The notes beneath the pieces are model-generated. The model searched no databases, was not told where the DNA came from, and saw only the letters and a list, made by a program, of their open reading frames with translations. A stretch of DNA of 64,000 nucleotides from Syngnathus acus (Eukaryota > Chordata > Actinopteri > Syngnathiformes > Syngnathidae): positions 3,409,956 through 3,473,955 of the forward strand of contig NC_051095.1 of NCBI RefSeq assembly GCF_901709675.1, written 5' to 3'. Position numbers and translations under genes: made by a program. How positions within the stretch are numbered: the stretch's first letter is position 1; every line of letters begins with the position of its first letter. Below are positions 48,336 through 59,738 of the stretch, one piece after another.

Positions 48336-51300
48336 CCTCCACGTGGTCTGGATCTTTAATTAACACCGTTGACATGTGTCAGTAACTTTGAGCACACACA
48401 CACACATAGGCGCACTTCATTGCATATTACACAGATGCTAACGCATCTGAAAGGCCAGTAATTGCTTGTCTCCGCTTGACGACAAGCGTGGTGAATACAT
48501 GGCCAACGCGGGCTGAGATTGTCATTGAAATTAGGCCATGCGTGTGGTTTGCACCTGTGCAGGACTTGCCAACAAATTCACAATGATTGGCCAATGAAAT
48601 GCCTGGGGCTTTGAGCTGCTGTTTTAATTTCCCTGCGGTGTCACTCGAAGCCAATCTATCCGTGTGGATCCTGTCTCCACGGCAACACGGTATCCACAGG
48701 CTTGGCCACGCCCGTTTGCGTGATGGTGAGATCACGTTTGTTGGGGGTGCCTGCCTGTCCTCACGACACAGCCGTGCAACCGTCCTTGTTTGCCCAGCGT
48801 CAGGTCACGCTTTGTTTCCTACACCGAGTACAGTGCAAAAATGCCTCTTTATCTCCTCCGACCCAAAATAACCTGGTCATTGTCAGATGTGTTTACCCTG
48901 TGAGCCAGATCCTGGGTTTTTCCATTCGGAAGCAACGGGGAAGCCTCTGACTCACCCGGTTTCACTCCCTCCCTCCCACCTGGCTGCTACAGATAAAGCA
49001 GTCAAGAATACCTTACCTGGCTAAAAATATCAACAAAAGCGGAATCAGAAAATATGCATAATGGCCACAATTTCGTCAGCATAAAAAGTCTGTAGGAATA
49101 GGACCGATAGCAACAAGCATATCATGACAAAATCAATAGGAAAGGTATTGGAAATAAGAATCGCGCAATGTCTCTTTTTCACAGCAGACAAATTTGTCTC
49201 CACAAATCACTAGAATTACAATCATTACATGGATAAGGCATTGTCGCCTACTTTGTGGCATCTGTAACATAAATATTTGTATTCTTTGGCTTTTGACTAA
49301 CTATTAATTTGTCTTTTAATTTACTGTTTTCAATGTTTTAGCGCATTATTATATTTGAAGCACTTTACAGCTGTTGTAAAATGCACTCTAGTTGTATTGC
49401 ATTGTTTTGTAAATAAGAAAACCGGCTACAACAGTTTGATTTGCTTTGAAGCAACGCATTCAGTCTTTTTGGAAAACAAAATGTAGAAAAAAAATTAACG
49501 TCTTACCACTGTGAAGAATCTGTCATTTCTCTCCAGATGATGATCCTCATCCCTCCTGCATTGGATTTGTCTTGCAAGCGTCATTGCCCAAAAGGAATGT
49601 TTACTTGTTTCACCAGCCAAAATACACAACATAAAATCACTGGGCGGGTTTTTACATAGATAACGGGATGATGTTCATAGTTGGGAACTTGATAATAACT
49701 CACCGAATCTTTTGTCAAAACTTGATATGAAACAAATCTTCCATAATGCGTTGATTTCAATTTCACGTGCTCACTTCCGGTAATAAAGTTAGGCCACGCT
49801 GATTGGCTGCCACACGCGTACCGTTTTAAAGATACAGTACACAAATAATCGCATAAGCAAAGGTGAATTGTAACCAATTGTTTTAACTATTTACAATTGT
49901 TTTGGTGATATTTATTATTTTGTGATATTTATTGAGTTGTTTTTAATGATAATACTAGTAGTAAATAAAGTTGAAAGGTCAAATGACTCACTTAACTCCC
50001 GTTGCTAATTTCCTCCTTAATGTTTTATTCTCTAAGTCCCAATAAGGATGCCATTGCTGTTCAACTCACTTAAAAATGCACCTCATTTAGCCCTAATGGA
50101 GCAGATGTTCATGCGGATGCAAAATTCCAATTTGGGCTGACATTTCTGTTCAGTGCGCATCAAAGAGGCCAAGGCCAAAAAGTGCATTTCAACACGTTTC
50201 AAGGTGACAACACTGAACAAATTATACACAGACGATAAGATCTATGTTCCTTTTGAGGACAACACTGTGCATCTGTAAACATAGGAAACCAGTTTTTCAA
50301 ACCCACATCTTCATTTGAGTGACAGTGCAGCTAATACAAGCAACTCAGTGTAACAAAATACTTGATCTTCAATAGACCTTTTGTTTTATTTATATAATAT
50401 ACACTTCTTGTAAAACTCACTATTCAGGACTTGTAACGCCGTCTTGAACTTGATATGAGCGTCACGGTTGCTTGAAAGAGTTAAAAATACAGTAAAGCCT
50501 GTGTATAATATTTTTCACAGTCCTGGTATATCGTGTTTCTTTACTTTGATAGTGTTATTACAGTTGGTACTCTACTTTTTTTTAATATACTGTTTCAACA
50601 ATATTGTTGTGCTATCCATTGCCTTTTGTATTTAACTGGACATTTAAAACACCGTCAATATTTCAAAAAGACAAAAGGTTTTGTCCAGTCATTGTAAAGT
50701 TAAAGTAAAAAACATTGGTTGAAAGCGTGAGTTTGTTGAGCGGGCATTGCTGTTTTATTTTGTTAACAGGAAACTCGTGTGCGTTACTTTGTTTGACTTG
50801 ATAGTGGTCCACTAGACTCGTGTGTCATCCGTACTCTTCAGACTTGCGTCGGGGTTGGAGATATGGGACCGAGGATTCTCCAAGGTGGGGGCGACCCAAA
50901 CAACTTCATCCGCGGGACGGTGGTGGTTTACCCCCAAACGAGTTGAGAGGAGTCATCGTTTTTATTTCAAAACAAACTAAAAAGCGAAAGAATCTAGATG
51001 TCAAGTGTGTTTTTGGATACCTAGGGCAAAGTGCCACACCTTCTCGTAGCGCAACAGGTAGGTGCGAAACTCCTCTTTGAAATAGAAAATGTTAATAATA
51101 CAAAATGAAAGAAAAAGAGCTTCTCATTTGGAATGACTTTCAAAAGGAAAGATTAAGACGTCTAAAAAGTATGGAAGAATATGAGATGTGGTTTTAACTC
51201 ACAGAAAGTTTCATCACGACCGTTTTAACAACAGTATTTATGTTCTTTAAATTAATTCAACTGTTAATTACCTTGTATCCAAATGCCTAAATCTGGACTT

Positions 51301-54292
51301 TAAATAATGCAATTGCTAATTTTCTCTTGGATATTACACCCATGTGAGTGTAAATGTTGAATATAAAAAATGTACATTTTAAGAGAGAACGTGAGTATCT
51401 ATAACATTGTTATTATGTCAATAATCCCCACCAGGCTGGTTAATGAGTGAAGGGAACTCATTAATCAGAGGGTTTGTTCGTTACCTGGGAAGAACCGTAT
51501 GTGGCCTTGAGCTGTGTTTGCACGTCGCTCATGTCAACATTCCAACCTGCATGGGCCTCGTCAGACCATCATGCACTGGCCAAAATGGCGGCGCTCATCT
51601 CCAGTCTCCCACTCCCGTTGTGGTCAACTCCACCCTGCGGTAGAGCTTGTTTGACCAAACAAGTTTTAGCGATTGGATGCAAATTCTAGTATTTGCTCAT
51701 GGCGGCATGACTTGCGGCAGGATATAAAAGATGACAACTGAGCTACCGAATGTGTTAGATGATTGTAAACAAAAGGTCGTTAAAAAAGTAGTCTGACAAG
51801 GCAAAAGTCCAAATAAAAATTCCAAAAGTGGTTTGTTTTAATTTATGCTTTGCAAGAGTCTGACAAGGCAAAAGTCAAAATAAAAAGTGTTTTAATTAAT
51901 TTATGCTTTCCAAGTTTTAAGCTAATCAAACGTATTAATTATACTCCAGCTACTCCAAAAAAAGTCCAAAAATCTCACATAACTATATAATTTGTCAGAA
52001 AAATATTCCTCAAGTCAAGTACTTGAAAGGTAAAATATTTGTACCCGCCACCGAGAATCAATATCACGCTTTAGCAAGTCAAAATAAAAATTTGGTATTG
52101 TGTAATGAGTGTTGTTAGATCATGTGTACTTTTTCCAAGTACAGTGAGAGCTCCAGGGGGGGCGGGTTGGTCGTGGTCTGTGGGAGAAAACACAGCGGCG
52201 GCTGTGTTTGCGAAACGAACCAGCCGCCGAGTCGCTGTCGATAAGCGTGGGCCCGTCGGCTAATTGAGCGGTTTCATCACGCTGCAGCCCGAGGCCTTGT
52301 TTTCGGTAGAAGGGTGTTCGCACTCAGCACAAGGCAGTAACATGATTTCCAGACAGAGCGTCTTCTCAAAGTACTCCCAGTGGCCCTCTGGTTGTGACAT
52401 GGGACCGACCCAGTGTTGCGTCATTGTTCTAAAGCAAGCAAGCAAGCAAATGGACCGGTTATGTTCTTGCTGTGTTGGTGCGGCAAAATATCCCTTGCTT
52501 AAAGGGTTATAACAACGTGACTATTTATGCTAACCTGTCAATAGCTTGTTTTCTATGTTAGCATTAAGCTAGTGGCGGAGTTGCTTATGTTGAATTGTTT
52601 TGAATACACTTTAAAGTTCTTCGGTTCTGGTCACTACCACTCAGCTGGTCACGCCCATCTTAAGTTTACTGTATAACTAACACATAAAACAAGAGGATTA
52701 AACATTACACATCATGTCATTTCCACTAACTTAATGCTAACACCTAAAGTGAAATGCCATAGACGAGCTAATGGAAATTAGCATCGAAGATACAATAATT
52801 CCAAACCTTCAAACAAATACAGGGAACAGCATCTAACAATACTCACAAGTACATTATTGAAAGTGAAAAGTCAATAAAGCAAGATTAGGTTAGAGATCTC
52901 AACATGGCAGTTGGATGATAAAAGCTCAGGAGGTGATAAGAAGGCTTATCAAAGTCTCCCTTTCAACAACCTGGAATTATTATTTGCGGAAAAAAACGCT
53001 ACAGAGAGTGAGATGGAGGTCCGACCAGTTTGTCCACTTTTCCAACGCCGCGCCCACAGCAACACCATCTCCCCCGAGCTGGGAAATGACAGCTTACTAT
53101 CTACTGGCCACGCCATGCCTCAGAAATAAGACAACCATCTATCTGATGATATAATACAATACAATTTATCTTTATTTATATGGCGCTTTCACAACAGCTT
53201 CCACATCTCTAGACTGATATCAATATTGTCTTTCAAAACAGAAGGTCATACTCGTTCATACGAAAGTAGTGTCTTAACATCAAACAGGCCCTCATGTCTT
53301 TCTTTACATATGAAACCCAATTGGAAAAGTTTTCGCTGGATTTAAAATCCAGTCCACGTCGAGCCCGCAACGATTTTGCATTTATCGCACCTTTTTCTCC
53401 GCAGATGAGATGTTTCAATTTCCTGTGAGGGAATGCCTCACTGCTGGAATATGGCTGCCTTTTAGTAATCTTCCCAACATCTTTCCCATCATAAAAATGC
53501 GTTAAGGGTATCTGATGTATTCAATGGAGCAGGAAACAAGGATGGAAATTCAAATAAGAATCAGCAGATAGCTGAAGGAATGAATGATTGTGCACACCGA
53601 AACGATCATCTCATGATTATTGTGGATGCTTGGCTAACAATTGCGTAAAATTTACTAGTCGACTTGTCCACGGGTAGACTTAATTATAGTAAATAAAAAT
53701 GATGTCAAGGTTTACATTATAGTGAACACAAAACATCTCCAGTTGTTCAACACGAATTTAAGATTTTTTATTTTTTTTTGGGAAGACTACACTTTGTCGA
53801 GGACTGAGTCAGCAGGATTTTGGCTCAGAGGAGTGTTAAGATGACACCTTGTCAAGTCTGCCCTGCGGTACAGGGACTTTCCCGCGCTGACCCGTAGGAC
53901 GAATGACCTCAACTCACAGGCAGCTTTTGCCTTGCAAATCTCACCTGGCATCCATTCGAATGCAAAACAACCCCCTCGATTAGAGCGTCTTGGGATTTGT
54001 CCTCACTCTGAATGTTCGGGGCAATAAATTAGTCAACAGTGGTTGACATATATACGAAATTAATTTATTCTGTGAGTATTGTTAAATCAATGTATTCAAA
54101 AATCTGTAAACAATGCTATATATTACTAATGCTAATTGTTAGCATGTAGTCTATGTGTCTTGTTTTTTAGGATTCATGTCAGCACAGAAAGACAAAAGGC
54201 TTGATGGCCATATCAAAAGTGAAAATAACGGAGGATTGGGTGTTTTTCTTTTTTTACTTCTGCTGATTTTAATGAGATTTGTTCCTCTGCAG
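48336..54292. other. Interval between nwd2 and the C4orf19 homologue
   Basis: I found no gene. A two-copy tandem duplication lies at about 51791-51925. CpG-richer patches at 51540-51640 (with AAAATGGCGGC) and 52130-52310 could be promoters for the 5' UTR exon of the next gene. Bases 48560-48760 look conserved-like. Confidence 0.4.
51791..51925. repeat. Tandem duplication, period about 67 bp
   Basis: GTCTGACAAGGCAAAAGTC occurs at 51791 and 51858, each followed by AAATAAAAA and TTTTAATT..ATTTATGCTTT. The second copy is slightly shortened. Confidence 0.85.
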
Positions 54293-54313
54293 CTCTATCT
54301 CTCAGCTGGCCAA

Positions 54314-56696
54314 ATGGGGTGTCAATGCTGCCGGATGATGAAAAGGTGAGAAGAAGTTTGCCGGTTGGCAGGTGTCTGTCTGCAATGAGAGCGTGAGGAG
54401 ATCTATTTTAATTGAAACTAGGTGTCAAAGTGGTCATCATCATTCGTCATTTCATCCCGTTTCAGTAGCAAGGCTCTCATAATGATATGCAGGTGAATGA
54501 ATAAGAAGACTGAGGACTTGTGGCATCAAGGCCGGGTGGACAGGATAAGGAAAATTACAGTCAGATATGCCAAGGGTTATATGCAAATAAGGGGTGAAGA
54601 ATAAATTGTTTCTTTTGATGTCAGAGTAATCACGGCCCTGACTAAGCCAAGTATAGTGTAAAATAAATCAACTTGGAATCCTGGGGCTGCCAATACAATG
54701 AAAACAGCAGGGGCCCCAAACTTGAACCCTGTGGAACACCATTCGACAGTGGGGCAACCAAGGCTAACGTAAAAATTCCTGCCTTCCAAATAGGATCCAA
54801 AACCACTTTCGAGTGCTACCACTGATGCCCACCTGGGGCTGCAGACGAGCCAAAACAATACTTCGTAAGAAATGCTGCTGCCAGTTACAACCAAAAAGCA
54901 ACCCAGATAAAATCAGTATTTACAAAAAGAATTCACAGAAAATAGTCATAATCAAATATAAATACTACTGTTCAATTACGACAATATTTCCTAAGTAGAA
55001 AAAAATTGAGCGGGCCTCGAGTTTGACTCAAAGACTAAAAATAATCAGTTTTTGATTGGAAACCAACCAAAGTGTCTTTGTGTCTCCCTTTTTTTTTTTT
55101 TTTTTTATAAACGTCCTTGAGCCTCCAACTCTTGTTATGCTCATCACCTTGGTACGAGAGGAGAGGTAAACATTAATTTTCTCAAGCTTTACTGGGAGCT
55201 TTGTAAAGAGAAGCTTTCAGGGTGAGCGAGCAAGTGAGGTCCAGAGAGGAAACCTTCGCCGTGTCCGCTCGTACCAGGAAGGAGAAAAAAAAAAAAAGCC
55301 CGTTCTTGTAATAATTAGGAGGATGATGATGAATTGTGGATGAGAAAACCTCGAAAAAGAAGAGAGTAACAAAGAGGGCGTATATTAGCGTGGAAAAGGA
55401 CACCTGGAGAGGTGCAAGGTGGACAAGCGCAGCTTGCAAGCTGGAGGAGAAAATAAACATGAGGAAAAGGAGATTGGTGTGAAAAAAAACAACGTGACAG
55501 GCAACGTCCAACAATCTGTTGAAAATAAATCCATCCCTCTGCCAAAAACACAGACACTCAGTGTCTGCCTCTAAAAATCACCACTGTCATGTCACAATTA
55601 CAGAAAGCATCCAAACAATACAAAACCGCAATATAACAACACACAACTGTGCCAAGCAATTCATTTGAAGTCATTCTGAATCAATATTTATCATTAATAA
55701 CACGACAAAAAGCTTCAGGACCACATTTCCTGTTTCGCTTGTCCTGTTCCGAGTCACGGGGAGCTGGAGCCTAACCCAAGCTGATTGCACCCTGGACTGA
55801 TTTAGATTTTAGAGACATAGCTGAGAAAAAAAAAGCCAGGAAATGAAGAGAATAGTAATAATATTTATAAGAATTATAAACGGCCTCTATCGTCAACCCA
55901 AAAGTTAAATTGTGCTGATGGTTTTTTTTCCGTCTTTCCCAGTTACATCTCCGATCCATCGGCGGCGGTGGATGTGAGGAAGACAGACACCCTCTACCGA
56001 ACGCACAACCTCTCAGATGGGGCCCTCAGGGGCCGCTCACAAGGAGCCCACCACTCGGAGAAGGAGGGCTTCCACAACCTGGCCTACACCATCTCCAGCG
56101 ACAGCAACCTCAGACTGGAGGTGGACAACAACCACGTCAACTACAGGCTCCACGCCGTGCCGCCGCCCAGCAACCAGCCGCACCAACGGGCCAGCGCTCC
56201 CCCAGCGGATGGCGGACTCTATATCATCCAACCGGACGCTCTGGGGCCACAATGGGTGATCCAGGATAAACACCAAAGTCAGGTGCCGGTGTACCCCGCC
56301 TTTCAGGCCTACGACAACCAGAGGGTCTTTGGCGGGCTGAGACCTTGGGACAGCCCCGTCACCCAGTGCGTGACCACCAACGGGAGCCTGTCGGCGGACG
56401 AGGTAGACGAAGGCGTCGGGGGGACACCCGAGTACCCCTGCGACACCGGGGACGAAGAGAGCGTCTTTTCGGTGGACATCCAGACCAGCACCGCCAGCCT
56501 GTGGTCGGCCGACACCAGAAACGAGCGAAGATCCAAGGCGGCGGACGTGTCCACGGTTGAGAGCGGCATCGTTGTGACAAAGAGCGAGGACGAAGAGGAA
56601 GAAGGCCGAAACGAGGCGGGGAGCGTCACGGACTCCATGGTGGCAGAGGCGCTCGCCGCCCTGGAGGCCGCCACGGCCGGGGAGGATGAGGAGTGA
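54314..56696 (+). CDS. c4orf19: C4orf19 / PGCKA1 homologue
   Basis: Two coding exons, 54314-54345 and 55943-56696, with the donor AAAAG|GTGAGA, the acceptor TTTCCCAG|TTACA and a phase 2 junction, give 261 aa. The first exon encodes MGCQCCRMMK and the junction continues SYISDP, matching the human start MGCRCCKIIQSYLFDP. Gly2 suits N-myristoylation and Cys3/5/6 suit palmitoylation, so membrane anchoring is expected. The rest is predicted disordered, polar and Pro/Ser-rich. It contains YIIQPDALGPQWVIQD, then acidic stretches (DTGDEESVFSVDI, SEDEEEEGR) and a C-terminal helix AEALAALEAATAGEDEE. Human C4orf19 (PGCKA1) is reported to associate with PDCD10 and GCKIII kinases. An acceptor ends at 54292, so an untranslated exon lies upstream. 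Position between nwd2 and rell1 supports orthology. Confidence 0.88.
54640..54760 (-). mobile_element. LINE reverse-transcriptase fragment in the C4orf19 intron
   Basis: The minus strand translates as [18 protein letters not shown], the same RT block as the copies at 5276 and 19015. Truncated relic. Confidence 0.65.
55736..55802. repeat. Second fragment of the common teleost repeat
   Basis: TCGCTTGTCCTGTTCCGAGT, then CACGGGGAGCTGGAGCCTAA and CACCCTGGACTGA, follow the same template as 3170-3231 and extend it. Confidence 0.6.
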
Positions 56697-57685
56697 CTTG
56701 CAAAACCGTTTACAAGGTGGACAAAGGTTTGAAGCTGAAGAGACAGCTGGAAATGTTTTAGTACTCGGCCATCCTCGCAAAATGCATGGCGTCAGCGTTT
56801 TCTCATCATATCAGAATTTCCACATTTCCCTTCCTCTCATCATCACTTTTATTTATACTGTATATATGTGAGAGGAAAAGCACAAATATGTCCATATTTC
56901 TTTGTCCTTCTGGCTTATGACATCAGCTCATGCTTGATGATGAGCAGGTTGAGGCCGGAACTTTGCAAGATCTGATCTAATCTTGTCCGCCATCTCGTCA
57001 AGGCTCATTTACGAGTGCTCAGTAGGATACGAGACCTGAAAAAAACTGCAGTTGTTTTGTTTGCTCATGTCTCTGCTGCCAAATAATGTTGCTAAACTGT
57101 GAGCGTTCCATTTTATAACTTATCAAACTGTGTCCAATGGACCTTCACTTTGTGTTTTTTAATGGACCACACAAATGTTTGTTGACTCTCTCCAGCTTCA
57201 CCGTGGGACCGGCTGCTTGCCGCGGCGGCCGCTAATGAGTACCTTTGGGCTCTCACGCTACCACTTGTGTCACATTCCAACTGCACATTTTAAGGAAAAA
57301 TGCAAGCATCGACTCAGAATCTTGAATAGAATTCCGCTTATTGTTTGCTCTCAGTATCCATTTCTGACATACCAGTGAGGTTCAGTCATGGAGATAACGG
57401 TGCTACGGAAAGATCTGCGACCGGTCAAAATTTGTAATGTTGACGTCAAAATGTAAATATTAAGTATATGTCACCGTAAACAAGGGTTCATTATAATTTG
57501 TCGCAAATGTTTGAAGTGCAGTGCCTTACTTTAATACTAAGCTAGCATTAGCACTGCAAACAAGCGGATGTTAGCCACGGCTGCTAGCATGACGGTCAAA
57601 ATGGATTGCTCGTATAACACTATGTATTTGAAATGTATTTTTTTGGCAAAGTACAACCAATAAAAAATATAAACAATTGATAAAC
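56697..57685 (+). other. c4orf19: 3' UTR of the C4orf19 homologue
   Basis: Non-coding sequence from the stop to the first canonical poly(A) signal. It is inferred, not proven. Confidence 0.5.
57659..57664 (+). terminator. c4orf19: Poly(A) signal of the C4orf19 homologue
   Basis: AATAAA, 963 bp after the stop and the first canonical hexamer found downstream on the plus strand. Confidence 0.5.
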
Positions 57686-58664
57686 ATACTATTAAGTAGA
57701 ATTTTTGCTAATTTTGTAATGCTTCTGAATCCACCAGCTTCTGTTTGCTAGTCTTATGTCCTATTGTTAGCAAACAAGGGATGGCCTTTTTCTTTTCCCT
57801 GAGGGGGAATGCTTAAGCTAACAGGTCAGGTTGCATGTTTTGACAATTGGTCAGTCAGGACTCAGGTCGTGTGACTGGTTGTTTTTCCCTCAGCGCTGGT
57901 TTCTTGTAAATCAAGTACAAGATAATTCTGACAATTTGAACAAATTGACAGGTCGCAGATATTTCCACAACAGCAGCACCACTTTCTGCAAGTTAGCCAT
58001 GGACATTAGACACACACATGGATGCTCCCCGAGGTGTGAAGGCCTGCCTAATCTGTTTGTTTTTCTCAAGGCTTTGTTGCCGTTAATGATGTCACCCTTA
58101 ATTGTAGCACACACACATTTCCATGTCTCCGAGGAGGAAAAGGAAAAACACGGTGGCAAGGAAAAAAAAAAAAAGCTGTCCTTGCTGTCCCTGCTGGCCT
58201 GCTGGCTCAAGTTAAATATTACATTCATTTCAGTGGAAATTGCATTTAGCCGTGTTGCTCAAGCCAGAGGCAAGATGTTTGTGTTCACGGCCGTTAAACA
58301 TTGACCAGGCTTCCCCACTGTCACCATGGTGCCTTAAATAATTGAACACCAGAGAGACAAGTGCATATAAATGTTCCATTTTCCACAAAAATATTGTTGA
58401 AACTTTTTGGATGATACTTGGCAAAAAAAAAAGCTCAAGTCAACACACTTATGTGCACAACCAGGAGTCAATATTTGCACTAGTGACTGCCTGCCTGCCT
58501 GCCTCGCCCTTTTGCGACCTTGCGTGTTTGGGGAAGGGAACTTTGCTTAAAGCTCACAGCTACGGGCAGGGTGACGTAGTTTTGTGTGATATTCAGGTCT
58601 ACCCCACCCCCCCATCAAAACCGCCCTCAAAGTCCTGTCTAGTTCAATCTTATTGTGACACACT
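57686..58664. other. Gap between convergent 3' ends
   Basis: About 1 kb separates the inferred ends of the C4orf19 homologue and rell1. It includes an A-run at 58160 and a CCTG run near 58490. No gene seen. Confidence 0.5.
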
Positions 58665-59650
58665 TAACAAGAGTGTACATTCGTCTTTATTTCCATATTT
58701 TTTTTGTCATTAAATAAAAAAAAAACAGCAGAAATAATAAAATATATGTCATACATCCAAAAACTGATGTGATAATACTTATGCTGTAAACAAATATATA
58801 TATATTTAAAAAAATAATAGCCTTTAAAAGGTGAATAACCCCTAAAGAATGAGAGAAGAGCTCGACACTTATGATGTCGACGCTCTCTTGCTTTGGTATC
58901 GCTTCAGACCAGCAACCAGCATCCAAAACTTGGCTCGATCTTACATAAGTAAAACCCAAGTCGGGAGGAAAAAAAAAATAGAACGGACTCAATGGGCTGA
59001 TTTTCAGCACACAAATGTCCCAACACAAACCCTTCACGCCCATGAGTAGGACGCTTAGCTCCTACTCATGATAATAATCATAATAGAAGCTTAAAAAAAA
59101 AAGAGAAAAACAACAAGGAGATAAGTGCATCCTTAGTATGCCTCGGAAGAAAGTTAGAAATGAAATGATGAGTTACGACAGTAAAAATGGAGCCTTTCCT
59201 CCGTCTGACTTAACATTTTAAAAAATATTTCACTGGCACATAGAAGCGATTCTTTACACGTTTGCAATACTCGATATAGTTCTAGCTGGAGCACGATATG
59301 ACGCTTATGTTCCTTTATGACGACCAACTTCCTGAGGCCACGACATGATCGTATCCTTACTTCCTGTCTCCGTCCGACTCCTCGTACCGATTGACCGAGT
59401 CTTATTAAATCGAGTGGAATTTGGCACGCACGTTTGCTTCCTGCCTTTTGACGTGTGGATATTAAATGAGAAAGGAACACTTGCGTTCTCCTCCGTAGCT
59501 GGTAAATAAGAGGTTTGTGTGACTGCACGTCTCTGGTCCCGTTGGGGAAGGATGCGTGGGGGCGTGAGGGGGTGCGCACACACTTGATATTGCTCTTATG
59601 TGTCGACGTTTGCGTCGGGAGGCTTAAGAAGTGTCTTCTCGTGGAAGAGG
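58665..59650 (-). other. rell1: rell1 untranslated last exon
   Basis: The acceptor CGCCCTTTTCAG is followed by CCTCTTCC at 59650, downstream of the stop-bearing exon's donor (CCAG|GTAATT after 59727). The 3' UTR is therefore mostly in a separate exon. Confidence 0.55.
58686..58691 (-). terminator. rell1: Poly(A) signal of rell1
   Basis: AATAAA on the minus strand (TTTATT on plus), at the end of the inferred untranslated last exon that begins at 59650. Confidence 0.5.
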
Positions 59651-59738
59651 CTGAAAAGGGCGAGAATATAAAATGAATCTACTGGAAAAGCTAAGGGGAT
59701 GCAGTTTTTGGGCATTTCGTAATTACCTGGATTTTTCC

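Larger units (their letters stand above)
54346..55942 (+). other. c4orf19: Intron of the C4orf19 homologue
   Basis: A 1.6-kb intron with a T-run at 55089-55106, a minus-strand reverse-transcriptase fragment (54640-54760) and a teleost repeat fragment (55736-55802). Confidence 0.8.

Noticed and set aside
56037-56780. A 247-codon minus-strand open frame
   Set aside because: It is antisense to the second coding exon of the C4orf19 homologue. High GC content of that exon leaves the opposite frames open. The sense strand has the family match and splice junction.
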